Source: CAZRHR01 sp964599915
GTDB taxonomy: Bacteria > Bacteroidota > Bacteroidia > CAIKAF01
Assembly: GCA_964599915.1 (NCBI GenBank)
Contig: CAZRHR010000001.1
Location: 40,678-104,677 of the forward strand
Reading direction: 5' to 3'
DNA length: 64,000 nucleotides
The position numbers and the translations under genes were made by a program. The notes beneath the pieces were generated by a model. The model did no database searches. It was not told the DNA's origin and saw only the letters and a program-made list of their open reading frames with translations. Shown here in pieces: positions 25,513 through 35,461 of the stretch (within the stretch, counting starts at the first letter, position 1; each line of letters opens with the position of its first letter).

Positions 25513-27765
25513 GTGGACTATTTACTTTCGCTCAATTCTCCTCAAAGGCAGGCCGTAGAAACCATTGAAGGTCCTATTATGATCATTGCCGGTGCAGGTT
25601 CCGGCAAAACCAGGGTCCTTACCTACCGCATCGCCTACATGGTAGAACATGGCATAGACCCTTTTAACATTCTGGCGCTCACCTTCACCAATAAGGCCGC
25701 CAGAGAAATGAAAGAGCGGATTTCTAAAGTCATTGGCCCCTCCGAATCTAAAAACTTGTGGATGGGCACCTTCCACTCCGTTTTTGCACGGATTCTGCGC
25801 CAAGAAGCAGATAAAATCGGATATCCAAAAAATTTCACCATCTATGATACGGACGATGCCAAAAGCCTCATCAGAAATATTTTAAGTGAAAATGGACTGG
25901 ACGATAAAATCTATAAAGTCAATACTGTCCTTAATCGTATTTCCAATGCTAAAAACGCTTTAATCACGGCGCAGGCTTACCAAAATGATCCTGATCTCCT
26001 TCAAGATGACACCTACGCCAAGCGACCCAAAACAGGAGAAATTTATGCCCAATACACCCACCGGTGTTTTCGCGCAGGCGCCATGGACTTTGATGACCTG
26101 CTGCTAAAAACGTATGAACTTTTTTCCAAATTCCCTGAAATCCTTTATAAATACCAGAGCCGATTTCAATTCATCATGGTAGATGAGTTTCAGGATACCA
26201 ACCACGCCCAATACACCATCATTCGGCAAATGGCCGCCCTGTACCAAAACATCTGCGTGGTAGGTGATGATGCCCAATCTATCTATGCTTTCCGCGGAGC
26301 CAATATTCAAAATATTTTGAATTTTGAGCGCGACTATCCGGACCTGAATGTCTTTAAACTCGAACAAAATTATCGGTCTACTCAGCTCATTGTCAATGCG
26401 GCCAATGCCATCATTTCCAACAATAAAAAACAGCTTAAAAAAAATGTCTGGACGGCCAATGACCAAGGCGCTCCTCTAAAATTATTCAAAGCCAACTCAG
26501 ACAACGAGGAAGGGGGATTCGTAGCCCAAACCATTTACGAGCTGCAAATGCAGCACCAAAAGAAAAATACGGATTTTGCCATTCTTTATCGCACCAATGC
26601 ACAAAGCCGGGCCATTGAAGAAGCGCTCAGAAGAATCAATATCCCCTACAAAATCTATGGCGGCATTTCCTTCTATCAAAGGAAAGAAATCAAAGACATG
26701 CTGGCCTATATCCGCATGGTCATCAATCCACAAGATGATGAAGCGCTCCGCAGAATCATCAATTACCCCATCCGTGGTATTGGAAAAGTCACCATTGATA
26801 AACTGACTGTCCTGGCCGGAGAGCAAAATACTTCACTCTGGAACATCCTACAATATTTGTCGCAATTCAATCTGCAAGTTAATGCCGGCGTACTGAAAAA
26901 ACTGGAGGAGTTCACCCTTATGATTCGGGGATTTCAAGAGCGGTTACTTCAAACCCCTGCTTATGATTTGGCCTCTGATCTTGCCAAATCCTCCGGTTTA
27001 TTGCATGAACTCAATGCCGACAAAACCCCGGAAGGCGTATCTCGGTACGAAAACCTTGTGGAACTTTTAAATGGTATCCGAGAATATCAAGACCGTGAAA
27101 AAGATGATGAATCCATCGCTGACATGCCCCCATTAGCTGCTTTTATGCAGGAAGTAGCCTTGCTTACAGATAAAGACGAGGAAGACCCCGAAGACAGCGA
27201 TAAAGTAAGCCTCATGACCGTTCACTCCTCCAAAGGGTTGGAATATCCCATTGTTTTCATTGTAGGAATGGAAGAAAATCTTTTTCCCTCCATGTTAAGC
27301 ATTAATTCCAGGGAAGAATTGGAAGAAGAACGACGACTTTTTTATGTGGCAGTCACCCGCGCCATGGAACAAGTCTATCTGAGCTTTGCCACCACTCGGT
27401 TTCGCTGGGGACAAATAACCCATGGCGAACCTAGCCGATTTATCACGGAAATTGATCCGGCGTTTCTTGAGCCCATCCAAGCCTCAGCGAGACCCACACC
27501 AGAAGCAAAAACAAAACTTGCCCAACAATACCGCATCCCGGCCCATGCTAAACTGAAACATATGCAAACGGCTACTGCCGCTTCATCGAATGTAGATGTA
27601 AACGCTTTTTCCATTGGACAAACCGTCATGCATAACCGCTTTGGGAAAGGCGAAATTCTGGATTTAGATGGCCCGGTGGATGGAAAAATGGCCACCATCC
27701 GGTTCGAAGCACATGGCGAAAAAAGACTGTTATTAAAATTTGCCAAACTTGAAATCCTTGGGTAA
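25513..27765 (+). CDS. pcrA: ATP-dependent DNA helicase, UvrD/PcrA type
   Basis: 750 residues from a GTG at 25513 (VDYLLSLNSPQRQAVETIEG), the expected N-terminus of the family; the frame extends upstream but a promoter lies inside that extension. Motif I IIAGAGSGKTRVLTYRIA, motif II MVDEFQDTNHAQY near residue 224, motif III VVGDDAQSIYAFRGA, motif IV KLEQNYRST, motif V LMTVHSSKGLEYPIVF and motif VI EERRLFYVAVTRAM are all intact. The C-terminal RFGKGEILDLDGP segment is the Tudor-like domain that binds RNA polymerase in PcrA. A 3'-5' helicase for repair and replication restart. Confidence 0.94.
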   Translation: MDYLLSLNSPQRQAVETIEGPIMIIAGAGSGKTRVLTYRIAYMVEHGIDPFNILALTFTNKAAREMKERISKVIGPSESKNLWMGTFHSVFARILRQEADKIGYPKNFTIYDTDDAKSLIRNILSENGLDDKIYKVNTVLNRISNAKNALITAQAYQNDPDLLQDDTYAKRPKTGEIYAQYTHRCFRAGAMDFDDLLLKTYELFSKFPEILYKYQSRFQFIMVDEFQDTNHAQYTIIRQMAALYQNICVVGDDAQSIYAFRGANIQNILNFERDYPDLNVFKLEQNYRSTQLIVNAANAIISNNKKQLKKNVWTANDQGAPLKLFKANSDNEEGGFVAQTIYELQMQHQKKNTDFAILYRTNAQSRAIEEALRRINIPYKIYGGISFYQRKEIKDMLAYIRMVINPQDDEALRRIINYPIRGIGKVTIDKLTVLAGEQNTSLWNILQYLSQFNLQVNAGVLKKLEEFTLMIRGFQERLLQTPAYDLASDLAKSSGLLHELNADKTPEGVSRYENLVELLNGIREYQDREKDDESIADMPPLAAFMQEVALLTDKDEEDPEDSDKVSLMTVHSSKGLEYPIVFIVGMEENLFPSMLSINSREELEEERRLFYVAVTRAMEQVYLSFATTRFRWGQITHGEPSRFITEIDPAFLEPIQASARPTPEAKTKLAQQYRIPAHAKLKHMQTATAASSNVDVNAFSIGQTVMHNRFGKGEILDLDGPVDGKMATIRFEAHGEKRLLLKFAKLEILG

Positions 27766-29086
27766 CAATAGACACTTTCTGCTTTTATTCCTTTTACTTT
27801 TTAGCCTCGATGCCTTAAAAAGTCAAACGCTCACACCGGATTCGCTCGTCCAGGCCATGCTCACAGGAAAAGATAGCATTTGGCTTCCACTTCGCACCCA
27901 TACCTTCCAAAAAGCGATGAGCCAAGATGTGCTTATCCAAACCATACGGATGTTTTCACCGCCTGCTAAGCCGTTAATGGCAGATACTGGACTTTGTGTA
28001 TTTAAGGGACATCCAACCCTCTACCGTTTTCATTTATCCAAAACCAATCCAGACCTACACTTTTCCCTTTCACTAAAAATGATGGAAGATTCCATCGCCG
28101 GAATATGGATACAGCCGGGAACACCTAAAGTAAGCATCCCACAACGGCCAGCATGGGCACAGACCTTGTCTGAACCTGAAAACATTTGGATTCCATTTGA
28201 AAAAGGAGCCTTCGGAGCTTTCCTTTTTCGGCCAAAAAATGAAAGTCTCCAAAAACCTTTGGTCTATCTTCTGGCTGGTTCCGGACCTCAAGATGCATTC
28301 AGCACCACAGGGCCAAACCAACCACTAAAAGAACTTGCACAACGTCTTCAATGGCATGGATTTACAGTAATCGTCCATCCCAAAGTCAGTGTTTTTCTAC
28401 CGGAGTTCTTATCCAAAAATCCTAAAGCCGGACTTCACGAAGAATACCATGCGCCTGCTGAAGCTGTGCTGGCATGGCTAAGTCAAAATGAATTACATAA
28501 CCTGCCTGTGTTTTTGGTAGGACATTCTCTAGGGGGTGTTATGGCGCCGTGGATAGCAGCCAACCATCCACAGGTCAAAGGAGTCATTGGTTTGGCTGCA
28601 CCTTCTACCCCACTTTACCATTTGGTTCCGCAACAATTGCGCTTTCTGGCAAAAAAATCCGGCCAATGGAAAAGTCAGGTAGTCCGCCGCCAAATCCAGG
28701 ATATGGAACGGGATATGACTACGTTTCATCGGACAGGACAATTGGAAAAAAGTCCTCTGGCAGGTGTACCGATTGCTTATTGGGAAAGTGTGAGAAATTT
28801 TGCCGTAGAAAAACCCAAACAATTTTCACCAATTCCTCATCTGTTTGTTGGTGGAACCTCAGATTATCAAGTTCCTATAGCAACCATAAAAGACTGGAAA
28901 AAATGGATTCCCCAAAGTCAGTTTTTAACCTTTGAAGGAATGGATCATTTGCTGCGCATGTCTTCCTTACCCATGGGTCCAGAAGCGTATAACAGATACT
29001 TTCCAATCGACACCCTCATGGCAGATGCCTTGGCGGATTGGATGTTGGGGTCAATAGACCCCTCAATTGATCAACGGAATAAGTGA
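27758..29086 (+). CDS. Secreted alpha/beta hydrolase (serine hydrolase fold)
   Basis: About 442 residues. No ATG precedes the signal peptide; I take the TTG at 27758, giving M-GNNRHFLLLFLLLFSLDA with cleavage near LKSQ, overlapping the helicase stop. The hydrolase core has YLLAGSGPQDAFSTTGPN (oxyanion region) and FLVGHSLGGVMAPWIAA with the nucleophilic Ser in GHSLGG near residue 260. LFVGGTSDYQVPI and TFEGMDHLLRM near the end would supply the catalytic Asp and His. The family resembles prolyl-oligopeptidase/dienelactone-hydrolase-like enzymes; substrate unknown. Its end overlaps the convergent CHU_C gene by 16 bases. Confidence 0.78.
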   Translation: MGNNRHFLLLFLLLFSLDALKSQTLTPDSLVQAMLTGKDSIWLPLRTHTFQKAMSQDVLIQTIRMFSPPAKPLMADTGLCVFKGHPTLYRFHLSKTNPDLHFSLSLKMMEDSIAGIWIQPGTPKVSIPQRPAWAQTLSEPENIWIPFEKGAFGAFLFRPKNESLQKPLVYLLAGSGPQDAFSTTGPNQPLKELAQRLQWHGFTVIVHPKVSVFLPEFLSKNPKAGLHEEYHAPAEAVLAWLSQNELHNLPVFLVGHSLGGVMAPWIAANHPQVKGVIGLAAPSTPLYHLVPQQLRFLAKKSGQWKSQVVRRQIQDMERDMTTFHRTGQLEKSPLAGVPIAYWESVRNFAVEKPKQFSPIPHLFVGGTSDYQVPIATIKDWKKWIPQSQFLTFEGMDHLLRMSSLPMGPEAYNRYFPIDTLMADALADWMLGSIDPSIDQRNK

Positions 29087-30681
29087 AATTGGCCCACATC
29101 GGACTTTGGTTCTCCTTGACAATTCAAATATTGAACCACTACAAAATACACGCCTTCAGTCATTCCACCGACTAAACCAGCCCCATCCCAACCCTCAAGG
29201 AAAGACTCAGAAACAAAAATTTTCATGCCCCAACGGTTATAGATAGACATGCGAAAGCCGTCTAAAGGTGTGGCCAAAATGGGTAAATACACATCATTCA
29301 CACCATCTGCGTTGGGCGTGAATACGTTGGGTAAAATGGGAGGAACGGTGTTTTCGATACGAATAACTTGTACACTGTCGCGATAGGTTTGGCAGCCTCT
29401 GGAAACGGTCAAGAAAAATTTACCGGGTTCATCTGGCTGGGTCACCGGGCTACCGTCCTCCTTCGCCCAAGCCAAAGCTTCCCACTGACTTTGTATTGGG
29501 ATTAATGGCGGTTCGTTGCACATAAATACGGTATCTGGCAGCACCACCGGAAGGGCTCGGTCTGGTTCTGGGATAAAAGGCAGCATGGAGGTAACCACGT
29601 ATCCATCTACCGCGGAAAAGTTCAAGGCAGAGGGATTAAACTGAATGGCGTCCTCCAAAGCATCAGGACAAAAAATCCGACCTACCCGATTTCCCCCTGG
29701 CATGGCCAAATAAATATGTTGATCGGCAGCCAATTGCAACATCCCTAAACTGCCAGGTTGGGCCATGGTATGCTGAATAACTGTATATGGATTAGACAAA
29801 GGATTGGCTTGGGTTAAATCGTAAGCCAAAACCCGACCAGCTGCATCCTTTTGCCCTTCATGGGTTACATAAAGGCGTTCTCCACTGGGTGAAAAACTCG
29901 CGGAATAAGGCTGAATACCCACAGAGCCAAGAAGAATGGTGTCTAAAACTCCGGTGGCGGTATCAAAACTAGCCAAGGTAAAATTCTCAAACGAAATGGT
30001 AAGAGAGTCTACATTCTCTTTTCCAAGGAAAAGGGTATTTCCAGCCCTGTTGGTGCGGATGGTTCTGTAACGACCTGCTTGTCCTAAACGAGAAAAAACG
30101 GTATCCACCACTTGCCCGTTATTCACACGGAGACTGACGAAGCGGTTGGAATTGTGTATATGACCCACCAGCCAATAAGAGTTAAATCCTTTAAGTCGCA
30201 CCAGTTCAAAGGTTGGTCCAAGCGAATCATAGACCATTTGAGGCACACCAAACACCTGGTCAGAAGGACCACCGGCCATGCGTTGGTGCATCAATTGATA
30301 ATTGTTCGTAGAAGGTGCCATCCACCAACCGTCGTACACACCAGTTGAATCTCCGAGGGGTGCAAGCACTTTGCTTCGGTAATCCATGGCATGGGCATAA
30401 GGAGGATTAGCTCCGTTTAATGCCGCGTAATTCGAAGAAAAAAGACCCGTGGAGGAAAAGATGACATCTAAAGCTCCTGTCTTCAAAGTTGACACATTCG
30501 AGCCATTGGCGTGACTTACTTGTGGGAAAAAAGGAGTGGCGGCCGCTTGGTTCCAAGAAATACCTGCCTGCTGACCAAAAGTCCAATTCCAGCTGCTGGG
30601 TTGGGCAAAAGCCACATTTGGAAGCCATAAAGCGCATCCGGACAAACAACCTAAAAGGCTGCGTTTAAGCATACTTTGCAT
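29071..30681 (-). CDS. T9SS-exported protein with gliding-motility (CHU_C, type B) C-terminal domain
   Basis: 536 residues. The signal peptide (LLGCLSGCALWLPNVAFAQ) precedes about 330 residues with repeated beta-strand blocks such as LQLAADQHIYLAMPGGNRVG and SASFSPSGERLYVTHEGQKD, which look like a beta-propeller. The end ILPNVFTPNADGVNDVYLP, IYNRWGMKIFVSES, GVYFVVVQYLN is the type B T9SS sorting domain, often annotated as gliding motility-associated. It is probably surface attached. No enzyme motif seen. Two nearby ATGs (30681 and 30672) are possible starts. Confidence 0.86.
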   Translation of the reverse strand: MQSMLKRSLLGCLSGCALWLPNVAFAQPSSWNWTFGQQAGISWNQAAATPFFPQVSHANGSNVSTLKTGALDVIFSSTGLFSSNYAALNGANPPYAHAMDYRSKVLAPLGDSTGVYDGWWMAPSTNNYQLMHQRMAGGPSDQVFGVPQMVYDSLGPTFELVRLKGFNSYWLVGHIHNSNRFVSLRVNNGQVVDTVFSRLGQAGRYRTIRTNRAGNTLFLGKENVDSLTISFENFTLASFDTATGVLDTILLGSVGIQPYSASFSPSGERLYVTHEGQKDAAGRVLAYDLTQANPLSNPYTVIQHTMAQPGSLGMLQLAADQHIYLAMPGGNRVGRIFCPDALEDAIQFNPSALNFSAVDGYVVTSMLPFIPEPDRALPVVLPDTVFMCNEPPLIPIQSQWEALAWAKEDGSPVTQPDEPGKFFLTVSRGCQTYRDSVQVIRIENTVPPILPNVFTPNADGVNDVYLPILATPLDGFRMSIYNRWGMKIFVSESFLEGWDGAGLVGGMTEGVYFVVVQYLNCQGEPKSDVGQFHLFR

Positions 30682-30722
30682 GGGAGAAAATAAGATAAAA
30701 GCCTATGTCGGTGATTGTATGA

Positions 30723-31337
30723 TTAGGGCTTTAAGCGTTTTATTGAACAACCGACCGCAGCGGTAGTGGAAGGCTCAATGGCTTGTCCTTTCACTAAATT
30801 TTGCATCGCCTGCTCCAGAAATCTTTGCTTTACTTGGCTGGCATCGCGATGGCTATCATCTATGGCGCCTTTATAGACCAACGTAAGTTTACTATTAAAT
30901 AGAAATACATCAGGGGTTTTAGTCGCGCCAAACGCATCTGCCAAGGTGGAATTCGCATCCAACAAATAGGGGAAATCATACTCTTGCTGGCTAGCATATG
31001 ACTTCATTTCTTCAAAAGAATCTACATCACCGCGCTGTGCCTCGTTAGAATTAATAGCCACCATGCCAATCTCGTTGGCTTTCGCCAATTTAGATAAAAG
31101 GCGATAGCGTTCCTGCGTGGCCACCACATAAGGGCAGGTATTACAACTAAAAATCACCAACAGCCCGTTGGTCTTTTTAAGTTGCTGAAGGGGCAACATT
31201 TTTCCTGAAACATCTTTGAGTTTTACCTCGCCCATGGGTAGCGCATCTCCAATAGACAAAGAAGTGGTGCGACGAAAACTAAAACCCAATAGGGCCAAAG
31301 AGGTCAATAGAACTGCGAAAGATATTTTCCGATGCAT
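30723..31337 (-). CDS. Secreted thioredoxin-like (redoxin) protein
   Basis: 204 residues with an N-terminal hydrophobic signal (FAVLLTSLALLGFSF). The thioredoxin fold has LLVIFSCNTCPYVVATQERY with a CxxC (CNTC) near residue 67, then MVAINSNEAQRGDVDSFEEM, and TPDVFLFNSKLTLVYKGAID containing the cis-proline. These features match the periplasmic AhpC/TSA-redoxin group of Bacteroidota, including the C-terminal VGCSIKR. It probably works as a periplasmic thiol reductase or peroxidase; the partner is not evident from neighbours. Confidence 0.86.
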   Translation of the reverse strand: MHRKISFAVLLTSLALLGFSFRRTTSLSIGDALPMGEVKLKDVSGKMLPLQQLKKTNGLLVIFSCNTCPYVVATQERYRLLSKLAKANEIGMVAINSNEAQRGDVDSFEEMKSYASQQEYDFPYLLDANSTLADAFGATKTPDVFLFNSKLTLVYKGAIDDSHRDASQVKQRFLEQAMQNLVKGQAIEPSTTAAVGCSIKRLKP

Positions 31338-31414
31338 AGGCCTATTTTTTCTGAAAAAAAGTTTACCTTAATTTAGAACGTAAGGGAGTGAAAATGGTTT
31401 CAACGGGTGATGAA

Positions 31415-32326
31415 TTAATAAAGAATATCTACCCGGTATTGCAAGCCTGCCCCCGGCCGAGCTTCTGCAAGAGCAATCCAAACTGAGCAGCCGGGATTTC
31501 CCCAACCTTTTCCTTTTTGATGAAGTAAGTAGGCGTGGCCTGTCACCAATTCTCTTCTGGACAAAGTCCACCGCTCATCCAAACAGGTATTTAAGGCGCC
31601 AATCATGGCATCGAACTGGGGTTTCACTTGCGGCTTGGCTTCTACCGGTCCAAAGCCAAACATGTACACCATTTTACGAAGGTTTCCTGCCATATTTTCT
31701 TTTTGCGGGGGGGCGTCAAAAAAACGAGACACCGTGTCAGGATTGCCGGCCTCAATCCGCGCCATTAAATACATTAATTTTTCGCAGGGATAAGTATTAT
31801 AGGCTGCTGCGTGGGTTTCATTGAAACGCTTTTGCGCTTGGGTAAGCACCTCGGTGGCGTTGCGTACAGCGGTATTCATTTCCACCACAGTTTGATACAC
31901 CTCCTGCTGACTTTGGGGCAGTTGATTCACCTGCGTTTGTACGGGTGGGAATTTGAACATCTTTCCTGAAATCTTTTTCAATCTAGGCACCACTTGCCAT
32001 TCCATGGCAGTAAAAAACTGCCGCATAGAAGCGGTCATCGTGGAGTCCACCGGTCCTTTCGCATCTTTTCCGCGATAAGGCGTAAGACGCTTTACTTCAG
32101 GCAAAGCCAATTCAAATTGTTGAATACATTCAAGAACCACTTTTTCCTGTTCCTGTTCGGAGGCCTGGCCAAACATGGTAAAAAGCTGGTTTAGCTGGCG
32201 AATCACTTGGTCGCCATACCGGTTGACCATGCGGGCATGATCATAGGGATGATCTCCGAAAACCAACGTTTTTTGGGCGTGTAGGCTGCTACCTACCAAC
32301 CATAGCATACATAACCATTTTACCAT
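31415..32326 (-). CDS. Secreted protein of unknown function
   Basis: About 303 residues from ATG 32326 (MVKWLCMLWLVGSSLH, cleaved near HAQ). The mature part is mostly helical with long charged stretches (VRNATEVLTQAQKRFNETHA). It has four cysteines, at QQ-side C-I-Q, YPCEKL, NTCLDE and NPGCSV, that could form disulfides. I recognise no family. It follows no operon partner closely; the redoxin gene is 77 bases downstream on the same strand. Confidence 0.65.
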   Translation of the reverse strand: MVKWLCMLWLVGSSLHAQKTLVFGDHPYDHARMVNRYGDQVIRQLNQLFTMFGQASEQEQEKVVLECIQQFELALPEVKRLTPYRGKDAKGPVDSTMTASMRQFFTAMEWQVVPRLKKISGKMFKFPPVQTQVNQLPQSQQEVYQTVVEMNTAVRNATEVLTQAQKRFNETHAAAYNTYPCEKLMYLMARIEAGNPDTVSRFFDAPPQKENMAGNLRKMVYMFGFGPVEAKPQVKPQFDAMIGALNTCLDERWTLSRRELVTGHAYLLHQKGKGWGNPGCSVWIALAEARPGAGLQYRVDILY

Positions 32327-32401
32327 GGTACCAAGGTACAATTTTTATCGGGAACCATAAGAAAACAGCCCTATCCATGAACAAAAACAGGGTTTTGGGT
32401 T

Positions 32402-32409
32402 TATGTTTG
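32402..32409 (+). promoter_or_regulatory. -7 promoter element of the TonB-dependent receptor gene
   Basis: TATGTTTG, 16 bases before the GTG start at 32426. No good -33 element at the right distance, so confidence is limited. Confidence 0.4.
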
Positions 32410-32425
32410 CCAAAATCTTTGTCAC

Positions 32426-34801
32426 GTGCGTTCGCTTGTTACCTTCTTCTTCTTGATGCTCAGCTTTCCCATCCTTTTTTCCCAAGGCATTATACGTGGA
32501 AAAATTGTAGATGAAAACACCAATGAACCTGTACCCGGTGCTACTGTTTTGGTGGAAGGCAGCAGTAATGGAGGAGCTGCAAACCTAGATGGCCTTTTTG
32601 AAATTCAAAATGTCGCCAATGGTTTCCAAAACCTACGGGTGAGCGCGGTGGGTTTTGAAACCCGGATTATCAGAGATATTCAGGTAAACAACCAAACCCC
32701 AGCCAACATCACCATTGCCCTTTTGCCCTTGGTGAACCAACTTGAAGGCATTGATGTTCGGCCTTCCCCATTCAACCGGACGGATGACACCCCACTTTCT
32801 CTGCGAACCATTGGTATTGCCGAAATTGAAAGAAATCCCGGTGGAAACCGCGATATTTCTAATGTATTGCGTTCTTTCCCTGGCGTAGGCTCTACACCCG
32901 CTTTTCGCAACGACATCATCATCCGTGGAGGCGCACCGAATGAAAACCGGTTTTTCTTGGATGGTGTAGAAGTGCCTGTGATCAATCACTTTCAAACGCA
33001 AGGGGCATCTGGAGGACCTGTTGGGATCATCAATGTAAACCTGATTCGGGAAGTAGATTTTATTTCCGGTGCTTTTCCCGCCAATCGCGGAAACACCATG
33101 AGCTCAGTGTTGGAGTTTAAGCAGGTCGAGGGCAACAAGGACCGTTGGCAATTTAGAGGAACGGTGGGAAGTTCAGACGCGGGTTTTAAGGCAGATGGCC
33201 CCATTGGGAAAAAGTCTACCCTGATAGCTTCCGTACGCGCTTCATATCTTCAATTCCTCTTCGCCGCGCTTAAATTGCCGTTTTTACCCACCTATTATGA
33301 TGCACAATTCAAGTATGCTTTCCGTCCGGACGACAAAAGCGAGCTTATCATCCTTGGTTTAGGAGCCATTGATTTGTTTTCCTTGAATACCAAAGCAAAC
33401 GAAACAGAAGAACAACGTTATCAATTGGGTGTGCTTCCGGTGAATCAACAATGGAATTATACCATTGGAGCAACTTACCGACGCTTTACCAAAGGTGGAA
33501 CCCACTTATGGGTGCTTTCCAGAAATATGCTCAACAATGAGGCCGTGAAGTATGCCAATAACATAGAAACGCCCCAAAACCTTATCTTGGATTTCCGCTC
33601 TCAAGAAGCCGAAAACCGGTTTCGTTATGAATTTTCTACCCAACGCAAAAAATGGCGGATTTCTGGTGGGGTCAATGCCGAGTATGCACGCTTTACCAAC
33701 CGAACCTTCAACCGTGTGAATACCCTTGCCGGTATCGACACCATCGACTTCAATAACCAGTTAAATTTGTTTATCGGAGGGTATTTCGGACAAATCAGTC
33801 GGAAATTTTTCAAGGATAAATTGTCCTTAAGCGCCGGTTTTCGTTTGGACCATAACAGCTACAACGCTAGCATGGCCAACCCGTTCAACCAGTTTTCACC
33901 GAGGTTTTCTGCCTCTTGGAATTTTCACAAAAACTTTTTCCTGAATGGTTCTATCGGTCGCTATTACCAGCGTCCAGCCTATACCCTCATGGGATTTTCA
34001 GACCCTGCCGGCAATTATGTGAATCAACAACGTTTAACCTACATTCGTTCCGACCATTATACCGCCGGCTTAGAATGGGCACCAGGGCCCAACACTCGAT
34101 TTACCGTAGAAGGTTTTTGGAAACAATACGCCAATTATCCTTTTTCCCTTCGTGATTCTGTAAGTTTAGCCAACTTGGGGGCTGATTTCGGCGTAGTAGG
34201 AAATGTGGAAGCCACCAGTGCAGTAGGAGGAAGGGCACGAGGTATTGAATTTCTGGCCCAACAAAAATTGTTTAAAGGATTTTATGGTATTCTGGCCTAC
34301 ACGTTTGTGCGAAGTGAATTTCAAAATTTACAAGGAACCTACATTCCTTCTGCATGGGATAGCCGCCACATCATCACCCTAACGACGGGTTATAAAATCG
34401 GTCGCAACTGGGAAATTGGGGCACGTTGGCGTTTTGTGGATGGTTTACCTTTTACGCCCTATGACACCCTCACCAGCACCATTAAAGAGGTATGGGACAT
34501 TACCCAACAAGGAGTGAACGACGCATCGGCAACCAACACGCAAAGAATTTCAGCTTTTCACCAGTTGGATTTACGTGTGGATAAAGTTTGGTACTTTAAA
34601 AAGTGGTCTTTCAACCTTTATCTGGACATTCAGAATGTCTATGGGTTCAAGTCGGAAGGACGGCCTTTCCTTACGGTGGAAACGGACGAAAATGGACAAC
34701 CTGTGACAAATCCAGCCGATCCAGACCGTTATGTTCCTAGGTTCATCAGGAATACAGCAGGAACCACCTTACCCACCATTGGGATTATTGTGGATTTCTA
34801 A
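32426..34801 (+). CDS. TonB-dependent outer membrane receptor with carboxypeptidase-like N-terminal domain
   Basis: 791 residues from a GTG start. Signal peptide (FFFLMLSFPILFSQ), then a CarboxypepD_reg-like domain (GIIRGKIVDENTNEPVPGAT ... TVL). The plug follows: ISNVLRSFPGVGSTPAFRND, IIIRGGAPNENRFFLDGVEV. The rest is an outer-membrane barrel ending LPTIGIIVDF, with the terminal aromatic residue needed for insertion. SusC-like length is about 1000, so this belongs to a shorter group that may take up ligands such as metal complexes or peptides. No SusD partner is adjacent. Confidence 0.9.
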   Translation: MRSLVTFFFLMLSFPILFSQGIIRGKIVDENTNEPVPGATVLVEGSSNGGAANLDGLFEIQNVANGFQNLRVSAVGFETRIIRDIQVNNQTPANITIALLPLVNQLEGIDVRPSPFNRTDDTPLSLRTIGIAEIERNPGGNRDISNVLRSFPGVGSTPAFRNDIIIRGGAPNENRFFLDGVEVPVINHFQTQGASGGPVGIINVNLIREVDFISGAFPANRGNTMSSVLEFKQVEGNKDRWQFRGTVGSSDAGFKADGPIGKKSTLIASVRASYLQFLFAALKLPFLPTYYDAQFKYAFRPDDKSELIILGLGAIDLFSLNTKANETEEQRYQLGVLPVNQQWNYTIGATYRRFTKGGTHLWVLSRNMLNNEAVKYANNIETPQNLILDFRSQEAENRFRYEFSTQRKKWRISGGVNAEYARFTNRTFNRVNTLAGIDTIDFNNQLNLFIGGYFGQISRKFFKDKLSLSAGFRLDHNSYNASMANPFNQFSPRFSASWNFHKNFFLNGSIGRYYQRPAYTLMGFSDPAGNYVNQQRLTYIRSDHYTAGLEWAPGPNTRFTVEGFWKQYANYPFSLRDSVSLANLGADFGVVGNVEATSAVGGRARGIEFLAQQKLFKGFYGILAYTFVRSEFQNLQGTYIPSAWDSRHIITLTTGYKIGRNWEIGARWRFVDGLPFTPYDTLTSTIKEVWDITQQGVNDASATNTQRISAFHQLDLRVDKVWYFKKWSFNLYLDIQNVYGFKSEGRPFLTVETDENGQPVTNPADPDRYVPRFIRNTAGTTLPTIGIIVDF

Positions 34802-34809
34802 ACTTCCTC

Positions 34810-35430
34810 TCAAAAACGTAAACCTACACCCAAGACCAATTGGCGGGTGGAATGGTTTACACTTTGCCCACCAATGGTTTCCATGCGATGGTTGAGTCCC
34901 GGCTCAAAGCGCACATCGAGTCGAAGTTTGAAAATATCGGCGCCAATGCCCGCGTGCCAGCCAAAAGTGGTCGCAGCGAAATCGGAGGTAGCGTCTGCTG
35001 AACCATTGCGCACATCGAAAAGGTAACTCATGGAAGGTCCACCTTGAATACGAAGGACAGAAAACAGACGAATACCCATAGAAAGGTGACCATCTAGACG
35101 GGTAAACGTATAATCTTTGAAAGCAAACTCCTGTGCGCCGGGAGGGCGGGCGACAATACTTCCTTCGTTGCGGGTAAAACCTAATTCAGGCTGGGCGAAA
35201 AAAGACAACACCCGAATCCGAAAATGGCCTACGATTTGTCCTCCAGCATTCCAATTGCCTGAACCATATTGGGTTCCGGGCGCAGGCGTATTGGCGGTCA
35301 CGTCTGCCATGTCTAAATCTGTCCATGTAAGTCCACCGCGAATACCTGCTTCAACGGAAACGGGCGATTGAGCTTTCATGCTTGTAACCAAAGCTAGTCC
35401 GCAAAAAACGAGGATACAAAAACGTTTCAT
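34810..35430 (-). CDS. Outer membrane beta-barrel protein (porin/OmpA-barrel type)
   Basis: About 206 residues from ATG 35430 (MKRFCILVFCGLALVTSMKA, cleaved near KAQ). Alternating hydrophobic strands run to the end: VEAGIRGGLTWTDLD, FFAQPELGFTRNEG, TFGWHAGIGADIF, RLDVRFEPGLNHRM, LVLGVGLRF. The terminal F and the overall length match the Bacteroidota outer-membrane-protein beta-barrel (OMP_b-brl) family. Function not known. It follows the Sua5 gene on the same strand and is convergent with the TonB receptor. Confidence 0.82.
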   Translation of the reverse strand: MKRFCILVFCGLALVTSMKAQSPVSVEAGIRGGLTWTDLDMADVTANTPAPGTQYGSGNWNAGGQIVGHFRIRVLSFFAQPELGFTRNEGSIVARPPGAQEFAFKDYTFTRLDGHLSMGIRLFSVLRIQGGPSMSYLFDVRNGSADATSDFAATTFGWHAGIGADIFKLRLDVRFEPGLNHRMETIGGQSVNHSTRQLVLGVGLRF

Positions 35431-35461
35431 ATACAATGAATTTGTGTGCAAGGTACAAGCA

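Noticed and set aside
32426..34801. SusC-like polysaccharide receptor
   Set aside because: Too short (791 residues) and no SusD gene lies next to it.
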